NCBI GenBank assembly: GCA_963762395.1
Contig: CAVXKL010000003.1
Location: 1 to 55,051, forward strand
Source of the DNA: JAJZKE01 sp963762395
GTDB taxonomy: Bacteria; Patescibacteriota; Saccharimonadia; Saccharimonadales; UBA4665
Length of the DNA: 55,051 bases
Direction of reading: 5' to 3'
Part shown: positions 16,226 to 25,153 of the stretch, one piece after another
How positions within the stretch are numbered: position 1 is the stretch's first letter
Layout of the letters: every line of letters begins with the position of its first letter
Translations under genes and position numbers: made by a program
Notes under the pieces: model-generated
The model's input: only the letters and a program-made list of their open reading frames with translations
The model's database searches: none
Told to the model about the DNA's origin: nothing

Positions 16226-17893
16226 CTACATAACTTCAATCGGTTCAATACCAAGAAGCTTAAGCCCGTCGGCAAGGGTGTCGGTATAAAGCTTCACTAA
16301 AGCTAATCTCAAATCCTGCCTTTTATTACCAATAACCTTGCTGTTTTCGTAAAAGCGGTTGAAGTTTTGGGCTAGATCATAAAGATAATTGGCAATGTAA
16401 TGCGGTTTCAATTCCTTGGCTGCTTCGCTTAAGGCATCTTTAAATTCACCGATCTTTCTAACTAAGGATCTCTCATAGTCTGTTAATTCTTCTGTTTCAT
16501 TAAGGTTAAATGAAACAACTTTTTCTTTCCTTAGGATGCTCATCGCCCTGGCATAAGCATACTGAAGATATGGCCCGCTATCACCGTTAAGGCTGACTGA
16601 TTCACTAGGGTCATAAATAATATCTGTTCCAATTCTTTGCTTGATAAAAGCGTACTTAACAGCTCCAACTGTTATCTTCGGATCAGTTTTAAGGCCTTTG
16701 TCGCGGGAAGACTTATCTGCCAAATCTAAAATATCTACCGCTCTTAAAATATTACCCTTACGGCTACTCATTTTTTGGCCGCCAGCCAGTTTAACTACGC
16801 CGTGAGTCAAATGGACTGTTTTTTTAACCAGTTCAGGGGCAAATTGTTTAACGCTTTCTAAAACTACCCGTATATAGTCCGCCTGCTCATTGGCCGTAAT
16901 AATAACCGACAGGTCGTAATGGTAATCCTGCCATTTTTGGATAATTAAACCAACGTCTTTAGCGGCGTATGTTGGTATGCCATAACTATTTATAAAGACA
17001 TTGGAATAAAGACCGTATTTTTCGCCGTTAAAAATAACAGCTCCCTGGCTTTCCTCATAAACCACTGGAACATGTTCTTTAACTGTTTGAAGTCCCAGGT
17101 CAGCTACTCCACTTTCCGGATAATATTTCTCAAACTTAATACTGATTCGGTTGTAAAAGGTTTCAAAATATTCGTAGCTCCACTGCCTGGTAGTCCAATA
17201 TATTTTACCTAGTTCTGAGGTTTTTTCTTTTTTTAGGGCAATATCGTAGATTCGTTTGTTAAGTTCGGCAACTTCTTCTTTGGTCTTTTCATCTGACTCA
17301 TATGCTTCATTGCCAGTTACGTAGCACCTGCTTAACCATTCTGATCTATCTTCTTCTTTTATGTCATTAAGGCCAGAAGCGTTCTCACCATTAAAGTCCT
17401 TTAAGATGGCCCACATAGTTTTAGCGACGTGTAGGCCAACGTCTCCGCCAAAATTAACGCGGTGAACCTCGGCCCCAGCTTTAACTAATAGATTGGCTAT
17501 TGCATCACCAATAACTGAGGTATATAGGTGGCCAGCATGAAGGATTTTAAATGGGTTTGGGTCTGAATATTCAACAACAACTTGCTCTTTGGCATATATT
17601 TTTTCAGGCTCCGACATAGATAACTCAATTAGTGCTTTATTGGTCAGCCTGAGGTTAATAAAGCCGGGAACAGCGGCGCTTACTTCATTAAAAAGATCAT
17701 TGTCTTTTAGTTTTAAGACAAGCTCATCAGCTATTTCCTTGGGCGGCTTAGACAATTCTTTAGATAACTTAAGGGCAACATTAGTTGAATAGTCACCGAA
17801 AGATTCATCGGGTCTATCTAGTATAATATCTGCACCAAGACCATATAGATCTTTAACAACTTGGGATATTAACCCTTTGATTCTAGTTTCCAT
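16226..17893 (-). CDS. argS: Arginyl-tRNA synthetase
   Basis: Class I synthetase of 555 residues. An N-terminal tRNA-binding (Add-1) domain precedes the HIGH-type motif in PNPFKILHAGHLYTSVIGD. The KMSKS-type loop is KMSSRKGN. The DALR anticodon-binding domain is C-terminal (YLYDLAQNFNRFYENSKVIG, a typical ArgRS block). TATAAT at 17902-17907 on the minus strand ends eight bases before the ATG, so it is probably leaderless. A tRNA-Arg gene occurs elsewhere in the window (36097). Confidence 0.96.
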   Translation of the reverse strand: METRIKGLISQVVKDLYGLGADIILDRPDESFGDYSTNVALKLSKELSKPPKEIADELVLKLKDNDLFNEVSAAVPGFINLRLTNKALIELSMSEPEKIYAKEQVVVEYSDPNPFKILHAGHLYTSVIGDAIANLLVKAGAEVHRVNFGGDVGLHVAKTMWAILKDFNGENASGLNDIKEEDRSEWLSRCYVTGNEAYESDEKTKEEVAELNKRIYDIALKKEKTSELGKIYWTTRQWSYEYFETFYNRISIKFEKYYPESGVADLGLQTVKEHVPVVYEESQGAVIFNGEKYGLYSNVFINSYGIPTYAAKDVGLIIQKWQDYHYDLSVIITANEQADYIRVVLESVKQFAPELVKKTVHLTHGVVKLAGGQKMSSRKGNILRAVDILDLADKSSRDKGLKTDPKITVGAVKYAFIKQRIGTDIIYDPSESVSLNGDSGPYLQYAYARAMSILRKEKVVSFNLNETEELTDYERSLVRKIGEFKDALSEAAKELKPHYIANYLYDLAQNFNRFYENSKVIGNKRQDLRLALVKLYTDTLADGLKLLGIEPIEVM

Positions 17894-17901
17894 TGATTTA
17901 A

Positions 17902-17907
17902 ATTATA
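17902..17907 (-). promoter_or_regulatory. -10 box (TATAAT) of argS
   Basis: A perfect TATAAT on the minus strand lies eight bases before the argS start codon and there is no Shine-Dalgarno between them. Confidence 0.55.
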
Positions 17908-18577
17908 CCCGATGACGTTTAATAACTTTGATACCGCTCCAAGCTAAATAGTACATGCTGGCAAGCAGCATAAAGAATATGCCGGTAGTAGCAATGGCAG
18001 TTGGATAGTCACTAATGTGAACTAAACGGTCTGAGATATCAAAAATAATACCGCCTGGGTTAGTTAAGATGCTCCAACTGTTCCATCTAAGATCACGGCC
18101 AATATATATGGCAGCTGAGCTAGCCCCGAGGATCAGGGCAATCATTAATTTGACGGTCAGGTTAGAGAACCTTTTCCTAAGTTCTAAATGAACCATAAAC
18201 AAACTCATGAAACCAATAACTACAGCGGTAAAGATAATTGAGGTAAAGGTAACAGCATAATAGACAATGTTATTAGTTGGTGCGTTCTGTAGATGAATAA
18301 AGTCTGAGATCATGTAGAAGCTGTTAGGTAAAAATATTAGCCATAGAAAAGTTAAGCCAAGAGCTTCCCACGATGACCACAGTTTATATCTGAGGACAAC
18401 AACTAATCTTGTAGATAACAGTAAGGATACCCAGGCTAGCAGTAAATTTATTAAAAGGTAAGCAAAATCCAGTGAATGGTCAGCAATAGCACAATAAGCG
18501 AAAAGAATGGCTCCGACTAAAGATGAAACGATGAGAGCAAATAACAACTGCCATTTAACTTGATTGTCTCTAAACAT
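17903..18577 (-). CDS. DUF1361 membrane protein
   Basis: 224 residues with six to seven transmembrane helices. The block FLWLIFLPNSFYMISDFIHLQ is the hallmark of DUF1361. The function of the family is unknown; it is a polytopic membrane protein. It lies upstream of argS on the same strand, with the argS promoter inside its last codons. Confidence 0.85.
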   Translation of the reverse strand: MFRDNQVKWQLLFALIVSSLVGAILFAYCAIADHSLDFAYLLINLLLAWVSLLLSTRLVVVLRYKLWSSWEALGLTFLWLIFLPNSFYMISDFIHLQNAPTNNIVYYAVTFTSIIFTAVVIGFMSLFMVHLELRKRFSNLTVKLMIALILGASSAAIYIGRDLRWNSWSILTNPGGIIFDISDRLVHISDYPTAIATTGIFFMLLASMYYLAWSGIKVIKRHRV

Positions 18578-18615
18578 GGGTTATATAAGCAGTATTATAT
18601 CAACTACGACAGTTT

Positions 18616-18640
18616 AGATAAGGGATTAAGACCCCTATCT
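18616..18640. terminator. Hairpin at the pgi/pmi stop codon, weak terminator candidate
   Basis: AGATAAGGG and CCCCTATCT can pair around a short loop across the last codons of the isomerase gene. No good T-run follows on the minus strand, so it may be an mRNA-stabilising hairpin instead. Confidence 0.3.
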
Positions 18641-19684
18641 ATCATTATCAGCTAACTCTTTCTTAAACTTCTCAACCAAGTCGACCGGTTCAGGATTTAG
18701 ACCAGCCAGGATTCCCGAATAAAGAGTTACAAAGTCACCGAGTATTGAGGCAAATAATAGCTGTTCTAAAATATTGTTGCCTTCAGCATTAATAACTACC
18801 GGTTCTGGTCGTTTACCGGAAAGAAGCTTGGTAGTCAGCTCAAACCTTCTTTGGATCCTAGGATGTTCTAAATTGCTTCTCAGATCAACGACAAGATAGG
18901 GTTTAATTGGTGGCTGTTCAGTCCAGCCAATAAATTCATTGTGATCAAATTCGGGGTACTGATTCCACCAAGCAATTTGTTTGGCATTCTCATTAAAGTC
19001 TATTTTCCATTTATATGCTGCCGGAGATAGCAGCGGGCCAGCGTAAATAACAGCTGACTTGCCAGCTGCTTCAAGAGCTACCTGTTTAGCTAGATTGTCT
19101 TTTGTCGGAACAGTTGCCTGCCAACGCTTAGAGACGCTCTCTAAGAATTTAGCGCCCTGTTTAATATCTTCTGAAACCTTTTGGGCATCTGCCTGCTTAG
19201 CAGCTATAAGTATTTCAACCAGAGCTTTCAGGTTATATAAAACCGAATACCTTGGCTGCTCGGCTATCGGTAATTTAACAAATGGGAAGTTATTGTCCTT
19301 GGCTATCTCTTCCAACTTACCGCCGCTAGAAATTATGACAATCTTGGCCTGATTCTTATTAGCTTCGCCTAGAGCACTAATTATCTCTTCGGTATTGCCT
19401 GAGATGCTGCAGGCAATAAATAGAGTCTTATCTGAAACGTAAGCCGGGATATCGTAACCTCTGACTAGTTGAAACGGCACACTGTAACCTGGCCAGCTAA
19501 CACTGACTAAGGCTGCTAAGGCTGATCCGCCCATACCGACGTAAACAATATTCTCAATATCTGAGGGTATATTACCAACGTTAAAGTCTTCTTCAAGCTG
19601 CCGCCATTGTCTTTCAGCAATGCCTAAAGTATCTGATACATCTCTCTCATGTATTAATTTGAGGTCATCTAACATACTAGTCAT
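18635..19684 (-). CDS. Bifunctional phosphoglucose/phosphomannose isomerase
   Basis: 349 residues, two SIS domains. VYVGMGGSALAALVS and FIACSISGNTEEIISAL are the sugar-phosphate binding loops of the first. QIAWWNQYPEFDHNEFIGW carries the Glu and His region typical of the archaeal-type bifunctional family. It interconverts glucose-6-P or mannose-6-P with fructose-6-P and replaces a classical Pgi in organisms with reduced glycolysis. It lies downstream of groEL on the same strand. Confidence 0.9.
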   Translation of the reverse strand: MTSMLDDLKLIHERDVSDTLGIAERQWRQLEEDFNVGNIPSDIENIVYVGMGGSALAALVSVSWPGYSVPFQLVRGYDIPAYVSDKTLFIACSISGNTEEIISALGEANKNQAKIVIISSGGKLEEIAKDNNFPFVKLPIAEQPRYSVLYNLKALVEILIAAKQADAQKVSEDIKQGAKFLESVSKRWQATVPTKDNLAKQVALEAAGKSAVIYAGPLLSPAAYKWKIDFNENAKQIAWWNQYPEFDHNEFIGWTEQPPIKPYLVVDLRSNLEHPRIQRRFELTTKLLSGKRPEPVVINAEGNNILEQLLFASILGDFVTLYSGILAGLNPEPVDLVEKFKKELADNDR

Positions 19685-19731
19685 AGACTGTATTTATTCT
19701 AGCATTAAAAATTATCTAGTCTTTAATAAGA

Positions 19732-21375
19732 CTACATCATGCCGCCCATGGCACCCATGTCTGGAGTTGAACCCTTGTCTTCTTTTGGTTCATCGACAAT
19801 TAATGCGCCCATGGTTGAAGCTGTAGCGGCAATAGAAACAGCGTTTTGCAAAGCTTCTCTAGTAACTCTGGTAGGATCAATTATGCCACTCGCTTTTAGA
19901 TCAACCAGTTTGTCTGGTTTGATGACATCAATACCAAAGCCAGGCTTGGCAGCCCGAACCTGCGGCAGCCATTCATCAGCATTTAAGCCTGAGTTGGTTA
20001 GAAGTGTTCTAAATGGCTCTTCAAGAGCTCTTTTTAGAATCTGAGCACCAGCTGCGTTAGAGTCCGTCCCGCTGTCATTAATAGTAGCGGCCAGATTAAT
20101 TAGGGTTACACCGCCACCAGGCACAATGCCGTCTTCCAGGGCGGCTTTTACGGCAGCCACAGCGTCATCAACTCTAAACTTCTTTTCTTCAATTTCAGTC
20201 TCGGTTGCACCACCAACTTTAATAACCGCAACTTTACCGGAAAGCGCAGCACGCCTTTTCTCTAGATTTTCTTTGTCATATTCACTGGTGGCTTTAGCAA
20301 TCTGAGAGTTAATTAGATCAATCCGAGCCTTAACTTCACTGGCTTTACCGCCGCCTTCAATGATGGTTGTCTCATCTTTATCTACAATTATCCGACGAGC
20401 CGAACCAACAACATTTAAATCAACGTTTTCAAATGTCATGCCCTGCTCTTCTGTAATTACCTGGGCACCGGTCAAAATGGCAATGTCATTCAAGATGTCT
20501 TTGCGTTGATCACCAAATTTAGGCGCTTTAACGGCAACTGTGTTAAATACACCTTTTAGTCTGTTCAGCACTAAGGTGGCTAATGCTTCACCTTCAACAT
20601 CATCAGCAATTAAGACTAGGTCTTTTTTACCAGCTTGAGCAAGTTGCTCTAGTAGTGGTAAGAATTCCTGGATCGAGGTAATCTTTTTATCGGTAATAAT
20701 TATTGCCGGCTTGTCGTAAACGGCTTCCATCCGGGTAGCATCAGTTACCATGTAGGCACTAACAAAACCTCTATCGAAAGTAAAACCTTCGACGACTTCA
20801 CTTTCTAGCGATAGCCCCTGCCCTTCCTCTACGGTTACAACACCGTCTTTACCGATTTTAGAAATAACATCAGCAATTAGGTTGCCGATCTCGCTGTCTC
20901 CAGCCGAGATAGTAGCTACTTCAGCTACTCTCTTTGAGTTACCGGCAATATCTTCACTGAAAGATTGCAGCCCGGACAATGCTTGCTGAGCGGCGCTTTC
21001 TAAACCTTTTCTAAGCAGCATTGGGTTATGGCCAACGGCGATCAGTTTGTTAGCTTCTTTAAGAAGATGGTAAGTCAGAACTATAACTGTAGTCGTACCA
21101 TCACCAGCTACATCATTCATCTTTGAAGCAGCTTGTTTAATTAGCTCAGCGCCAATCTTATATCCTAGAGTTTCATCATCGACATCGGCTAGTTCAACAC
21201 CCTTAGCAACAGTTACGCCGTCATGTGAAACCGTTGGGTTACCATAGCTCTTTGAGATAACAACGTTCCGACCTTTAGGTCCCATCGTTGTCTTTACGGC
21301 GTTATATAGAATCTCAGCTCCGCCGAGGACTCTTTTTCTCGCGTCTTCATCATAAAATATCTTTTTAGCCATCAA
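19732..21375 (-). CDS. groEL: Chaperonin GroEL (Hsp60)
   Basis: 547 residues, full length. ATP-binding motifs VGPKGRNV-like (MGPKGRNVVIS) and NDVAGDGTTTVIVL are intact, as are the equatorial and apical blocks (DGIVPGGGVTLI). The C-terminus keeps a short GGM tail (MGAMGGMM). AAGGAGAT Shine-Dalgarno before ATG 21375. It forms an operon with groES nine bases upstream, under the CIRCE operators. Confidence 0.98.
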   Translation of the reverse strand: MMAKKIFYDEDARKRVLGGAEILYNAVKTTMGPKGRNVVISKSYGNPTVSHDGVTVAKGVELADVDDETLGYKIGAELIKQAASKMNDVAGDGTTTVIVLTYHLLKEANKLIAVGHNPMLLRKGLESAAQQALSGLQSFSEDIAGNSKRVAEVATISAGDSEIGNLIADVISKIGKDGVVTVEEGQGLSLESEVVEGFTFDRGFVSAYMVTDATRMEAVYDKPAIIITDKKITSIQEFLPLLEQLAQAGKKDLVLIADDVEGEALATLVLNRLKGVFNTVAVKAPKFGDQRKDILNDIAILTGAQVITEEQGMTFENVDLNVVGSARRIIVDKDETTIIEGGGKASEVKARIDLINSQIAKATSEYDKENLEKRRAALSGKVAVIKVGGATETEIEEKKFRVDDAVAAVKAALEDGIVPGGGVTLINLAATINDSGTDSNAAGAQILKRALEEPFRTLLTNSGLNADEWLPQVRAAKPGFGIDVIKPDKLVDLKASGIIDPTRVTREALQNAVSIAATASTMGALIVDEPKEDKGSTPDMGAMGGMM

Positions 21376-21384
21376 AATATCTCC

Positions 21385-21654
21385 TTATCTAACAACCGCT
21401 AGGATGTCTTCTTCTTTTACTAAAATATATTCTTGGTTGTCTACTTTTATTTCATTTGTCGAATAGCTCTTATATACAACCCGATCACCATTTTTAACCT
21501 GCTTAACATCCTTACCGACAGCTACGACTTTAGCTGTTTTTGGTTTTTCAGCAGCGTTGTCCGGTAAATATAGACCACTGGATGTTTTGGTCTTGGGGTC
21601 CTCAGCTATTGTTACGACGTAGTCAGCTAAGGGTTGAAGTGGCGTGTTCATCAA
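21385..21654 (-). CDS. groES: Co-chaperonin GroES (Hsp10)
   Basis: 89 residues. It caps GroEL. PLADYVVTIAEDPKTKTSSGLYLPDNAAEKP contains the mobile loop. VVAVGKDVKQVKNGDRVVYKSYSTNEIKV and EDILAVVR are the usual beta-barrel end. It is preceded by a strong AGGAGG Shine-Dalgarno and two CIRCE-like operators. Confidence 0.96.
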   Translation of the reverse strand: MMNTPLQPLADYVVTIAEDPKTKTSSGLYLPDNAAEKPKTAKVVAVGKDVKQVKNGDRVVYKSYSTNEIKVDNQEYILVKEEDILAVVR

Positions 21655-21675
21655 ATCCTCCTATTATAATTGTTA

Positions 21676-21702
21676 TTAGCACTATCACTATACGAGTGCT
21701 AA
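21676..21702. promoter_or_regulatory. CIRCE operator 1 (HrcA site) of groESL
   Basis: TTAGCACTA-N9-GAGTGCTAA, one mismatch from the consensus TTAGCACTC-N9-GAGTGCTAA, 21 bases upstream of groES. It implies control by the heat-shock repressor HrcA, which is not encoded in this window. Confidence 0.9.
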
Positions 21703-21705
21703 TGT

Positions 21706-21732
21706 TCAGCACTCACTATAAACGACTGCTAA
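21706..21732. promoter_or_regulatory. CIRCE-like operator 2, in tandem
   Basis: TCAGCACTC-N9-GACTGCTAA has one mismatch in each half-site and the canonical nine-base spacer. It begins three bases after operator 1 ends. Two adjacent sites would allow tighter HrcA repression. Confidence 0.75.
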
Positions 21733-21757
21733 TTTAGCTGTCAATATTTTTATGGGT

Positions 21758-21763
21758 TATAAT
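21758..21763 (+). promoter_or_regulatory. -10 box (TATAAT) of the amidinotransferase-like gene
   Basis: A perfect TATAAT ends eight bases before ATG 21772. No Shine-Dalgarno is present. It lies 25 bases beyond CIRCE operator 2, so HrcA could touch this divergent promoter too. Confidence 0.5.
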
Positions 21764-21771
21764 TTGTCAGA

Positions 21772-22659
21772 ATGCCATTAATAAATAAGACCGTTTTAGT
21801 ATCTGGTGCTGAATACTTTACAGATAAAGATGCCATCAATGCCCTGATGGATTCGTCTGTATCCGTCGATCTTGATCAAGCTGTGAAAGAGCACCATAAA
21901 ATTGTTGAGACCCTTAAAAGGGTTGGCGTTAAAGTTATTGAAGTTGATGCGCCCAAAGGAATGCAGGATGGAGTTTATGCAGCCAATTGGGCGCTAGTAA
22001 GAAACGGCAAAGCAGTCCTTGCCAGACTGCCTAACAAGCGTAAACCCGAAGAAGAATACGCTAAAAATCAGCTGCTAAATTTAGGTCTAGATATCCATGA
22101 ATTACCGGATAACATCCGAGCTTTTAGCGGTCAGGGAGACAATTTGGCATGTGATGATGTTTTGTTTGCCCACTCTCCTTATCGGACATCTAGGGATGCT
22201 CATCAAATAGTTAAAGATTTACTGGGCTATAAAGAAGTCTATTCGCTTAATACCAAGCCAGAAAGATGGTTTAAGTTTGGTCCGGCCAAGAATAATAAAA
22301 TAACCGGCTGGCCAGATAGCCCAACTTACGACCTTGATCTTGCTCTAGCTGTTATTAAGCCTATAATTGGTAACTCCCTTCCCTTAATTGCCTACTGCCC
22401 CAGGGTCTTTAAGCGGCAGAGCCGTAAGATCCTGAAAGATTTAAAAGGCTTTGATAAGATAATTATTTCTAAAGATGAAGCACTTACAGCCTATGCCCCC
22501 AACCTAATTTCGACCGGTGAAACAGTCATCATGGACAGTGGCGCACCGAAGTTAAAAGCCGATTTTATTAAACATGGCCTAAAAGTTATTGAGCTAAATC
22601 TGCCGGAACTTAAAAAAGGCGGCGGTTCTATCCGTTGTTCAAGCCTAACCTTAGACTAG
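21772..22659 (+). CDS. Amidinotransferase/DDAH-ADI superfamily protein
   Basis: 295 residues of the guanidino-group modifying superfamily (arginine deiminase, dimethylargininase, amidinotransferase). The catalytic Cys is in GGGSIRCSSLTL at the C-terminus, and the substrate-binding blocks FSGQGDNLACDDVLF and YRTSRDAH are present. At the usual catalytic His (motif HLD) the sequence appears to read DLD in PTYDLDLALAV, so activity is uncertain. It may act on arginine or methylarginine, or it may be a non-catalytic relative. It is convergent with the Mur ligase; the ends overlap by four bases. Confidence 0.8.
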   Translation: MPLINKTVLVSGAEYFTDKDAINALMDSSVSVDLDQAVKEHHKIVETLKRVGVKVIEVDAPKGMQDGVYAANWALVRNGKAVLARLPNKRKPEEEYAKNQLLNLGLDIHELPDNIRAFSGQGDNLACDDVLFAHSPYRTSRDAHQIVKDLLGYKEVYSLNTKPERWFKFGPAKNNKITGWPDSPTYDLDLALAVIKPIIGNSLPLIAYCPRVFKRQSRKILKDLKGFDKIIISKDEALTAYAPNLISTGETVIMDSGAPKLKADFIKHGLKVIELNLPELKKGGGSIRCSSLTLD

Positions 22660-24020
22660 TTCTTAGCTTTTAACTTCTTAAGAGCTGCTCTAGCTGTAGC
22701 TGTTTCGTTATATGGAACTGTTATTGTGTCTGTCGATTCGTTATAGGCACGCCCGGACAATGGTTTAAAACCAGGTTTATTAGTAATAATGACTGTCTCT
22801 TCGCCCTTGCCTAGAAGAAGGACCAGATCACCTTCCCTTGCCATCTCGATTGCTTTTTCTACAGCTTCTTCTCGGTCATGAATTAGAAATAGATCCTTGC
22901 CTTCTTTCTTGCCTGATTTCTCTGCACCGGCGGCTATTTCCTTAAGAATTTTATTGCCGTCCTGATCTCGATCATCTTCTTCAGTTAAGATAATAATATC
23001 TGCATGCTTGCCGGCAATTTCTCCTTGGACGGGTCTTTTTAGGACATCTCGTCTACCAGGCGAGCCAAAGACAACAATTATCCGCCCTTTAACCAGTGGT
23101 TCAACGGTTGAAAATAACTGTTTATAACTCTTTGGCGTACAAGCATAATCGACAATGACACCAAAGTCTTGTCCTTCATCGATGCTATTCATCCGTCCTT
23201 CAACGCTTTTTAGACTAGTGACTGTGTTTTCTATCTGTTCTTTTGTCAGACCGACACTTCTTGTTATACCAATTGCCGCTAAGCAGTTATAGACATTAAA
23301 CACCCCTGGCAGGTTAGATTTAATGTTATACACATCATCAGCTATAACTGCCTTGAATTTACTGCCGCTCGCTGTCAGCTCGATATCTGTTGCCCTGAGG
23401 TCACCGCTTTTTAATCCGTAGGTTAAGGGGTGCTTTATGGCTTTAACAAAGTATTTGCTGTTCTCGTCATCAATGTTAACGACGCCGATTCTTAAGCCTC
23501 TAAGACACCTATTGGCTTGCTTAAAGAGCATTAACTTGGCTGCCTTATATCTCTCAAATGTGCCGTGGTAGTGAAAATTATCATGCCCTATATTGGTATA
23601 ACCAACAATGGTGAATGGAACTGCCCAAACACGGTGCTGTGACAGAGCCTGCGAAGTAGTTTCAAGAACTAGCCATTCAACACCGTTAGTCTTAATCTTC
23701 TTAACAGCTTTTAGGAGTTTTAATGAGCCTAGTGAAGTCATCCTGGTATTGTTGTGATGAGGCCCTTGGCCATCACCGTAATCTATAGAAACGGTGGTCA
23801 TCGTAGCAACTTTATAGCCTGATTCTTTCATCATATGACTAACCAAAGTACAGGTCGTAGTCTTCCCCGCTGTGCCTGTTATACCAATAACTTTAAGTCC
23901 CCGCATAGGAAAGCCGAAGACAATATTTTCGAGTATTGCTTCCAGCCAATGCCCGTACGGCTCAATTATCCTAAAGACTTTATACGGTATGATTTTCTTA
24001 ACGATAGAGCGTAGACCCAT
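22656..24020 (-). CDS. Mur ligase family protein, MurE-like but divergent
   Basis: About 455 residues. The ATP loop GITGTAGKTTTCTL, the block VLETTSQALSQHRVW, NIGHDNFHYHGTFERYKAAK (the Lys that is carbamylated in Mur ligases), FNVYNCLAAIGI and KSVEGRMNSID follow MurE order. Where MurE has a DNPR (diaminopimelate) or DNPA-type (lysine) motif this protein reads EEDDRDQDG, so the added residue cannot be read off and may not be an amino acid of the usual kind. The N-terminal UDP-MurNAc domain is short. The first ATG is at 24026. ATG 24020 fits the promoter better because a minus-strand TATACT ends eight bases upstream of it. Confidence 0.85.
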   Translation of the reverse strand: MGLRSIVKKIIPYKVFRIIEPYGHWLEAILENIVFGFPMRGLKVIGITGTAGKTTTCTLVSHMMKESGYKVATMTTVSIDYGDGQGPHHNNTRMTSLGSLKLLKAVKKIKTNGVEWLVLETTSQALSQHRVWAVPFTIVGYTNIGHDNFHYHGTFERYKAAKLMLFKQANRCLRGLRIGVVNIDDENSKYFVKAIKHPLTYGLKSGDLRATDIELTASGSKFKAVIADDVYNIKSNLPGVFNVYNCLAAIGITRSVGLTKEQIENTVTSLKSVEGRMNSIDEGQDFGVIVDYACTPKSYKQLFSTVEPLVKGRIIVVFGSPGRRDVLKRPVQGEIAGKHADIIILTEEDDRDQDGNKILKEIAAGAEKSGKKEGKDLFLIHDREEAVEKAIEMAREGDLVLLLGKGEETVIITNKPGFKPLSGRAYNESTDTITVPYNETATARAALKKLKAKN

Positions 24021-24028
24021 AATCATCT

Positions 24029-24036
24029 AGTATACT
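24029..24036. promoter_or_regulatory. Shared palindromic -10 (AGTATACT) for two divergent leaderless genes
   Basis: The palindrome gives TATACT on the plus strand (24031-24036, six bases before the tsaD GTG) and TATACT on the minus strand (24034-24029, eight bases before the Mur ligase ATG at 24020). The whole gap between the two genes is about 20 bases. Confidence 0.55.
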
Positions 24037-24042
24037 AAACTA

Positions 24043-25098
24043 GTGAAAATTATAGGGATTGAAAGCAGCTGTGATGAGACGGCAGTTGGCATTGTAGAAG
24101 ATGGACATAGACTGTTATCTAATTCTGTCTCAAGCAGTATGGATCTGCACGCTGTTTACGGCGGTGTCGTTCCAGAGATCGCTGCCCGTAGTCATCTAGA
24201 AGTAATTAACAGCGTATTGGAGCAGTCCTTTAAAGACGCCAAATGTGATTGGCAGGATATAGACGGCATAACTGTAACCTTCGGCGCGGGCCTTGGCGGC
24301 AGTTTGCTAATCGGTGTTATAGCTGCTAGAACGATAGCAATTACCAAAGGATTACCCCTGTTCGCAGCTAATCATGTCCTAGGTCATGTCTATGCCAATT
24401 TTTTAACCGCCACTGCCCTGCCCGGCTATAACGTTACAAGCGGTCCAAAGTTCCCAATGCTGGCAATTATTGTCTCTGGCGGACACAGTCAGCTAGTACT
24501 ATTTAAAAACCATTTTGATTACACTTTACTTGGACAAACTCAAGACGATGCCATCGGTGAGGCTTTTGATAAAGTATCTAAGATGTTAGGCCTAGGTTAC
24601 CCTGGTGGGCCGGCTGTATCAGCTAAGGCCAAAGATGGTAACCCAAATAGATTTAATTTCCCTATCGCTAATATGCCAGGATATGATTTCAGCTTCTCAG
24701 GGCTTAAAACAGCTGTTTTAAGGTGCTGCCAGGAGCTTATTGGTGAAGATTACACATTTCCCTCAATAAAGATCGCAGGTCAGCTAAAAGAGGCTCAAAA
24801 AGCTGATTTAGCGGCTAGTTTTGAGTATGTTGCTTGCAAGACAATTGTTGAAAAAGTTAAAAAGGCAATTAATGAGTATAGCCTTAAATCAGTAGCCATA
24901 GCCGGTGGCGTAGCTGCAAACTCAGAGTTAAGGAGACAGCTTCAGGAAAGTATTAATCTACCCCTGTTAATGCCAGATATTAAACTATGTACGGACAATG
25001 GCGCAATGATTGCCACGCTCGGTTGTTTTATGTCTGAATTCAATGTCAAGCCGGCCGACCCATACTCCTTAGACATTGCTCCAAACTTGACTATTTAA
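24043..25098 (+). CDS. tsaD: tRNA N6-threonylcarbamoyladenosine synthase subunit TsaD
   Basis: 351 residues. TsaD transfers threonylcarbamoyl to A37 of ANN-decoding tRNAs. The start IIGIESSCDETAVGIVEDG, the metal-binding HVLGHVYANF (HxxxH, near residue 111), IIVSGGHSQLVLF and VAIAGGVAANSELRR are all diagnostic. The start is GTG 24043, leaderless. The next gene, valS, has its own -10 box. Confidence 0.97.
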   Translation: MKIIGIESSCDETAVGIVEDGHRLLSNSVSSSMDLHAVYGGVVPEIAARSHLEVINSVLEQSFKDAKCDWQDIDGITVTFGAGLGGSLLIGVIAARTIAITKGLPLFAANHVLGHVYANFLTATALPGYNVTSGPKFPMLAIIVSGGHSQLVLFKNHFDYTLLGQTQDDAIGEAFDKVSKMLGLGYPGGPAVSAKAKDGNPNRFNFPIANMPGYDFSFSGLKTAVLRCCQELIGEDYTFPSIKIAGQLKEAQKADLAASFEYVACKTIVEKVKKAINEYSLKSVAIAGGVAANSELRRQLQESINLPLLMPDIKLCTDNGAMIATLGCFMSEFNVKPADPYSLDIAPNLTI

Positions 25099-25140
25099 AG
25101 GTTATCTTTCATATGAACTGTAATTTTCAGATTAAACTGC

Positions 25141-25146
25141 TACACT
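25141..25146 (+). promoter_or_regulatory. -10 box (TACACT) of valS
   Basis: TACACT ends seven bases before ATG 25154. No Shine-Dalgarno is present in the gap. Confidence 0.45.
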
Positions 25147-25153
25147 AAAACTG

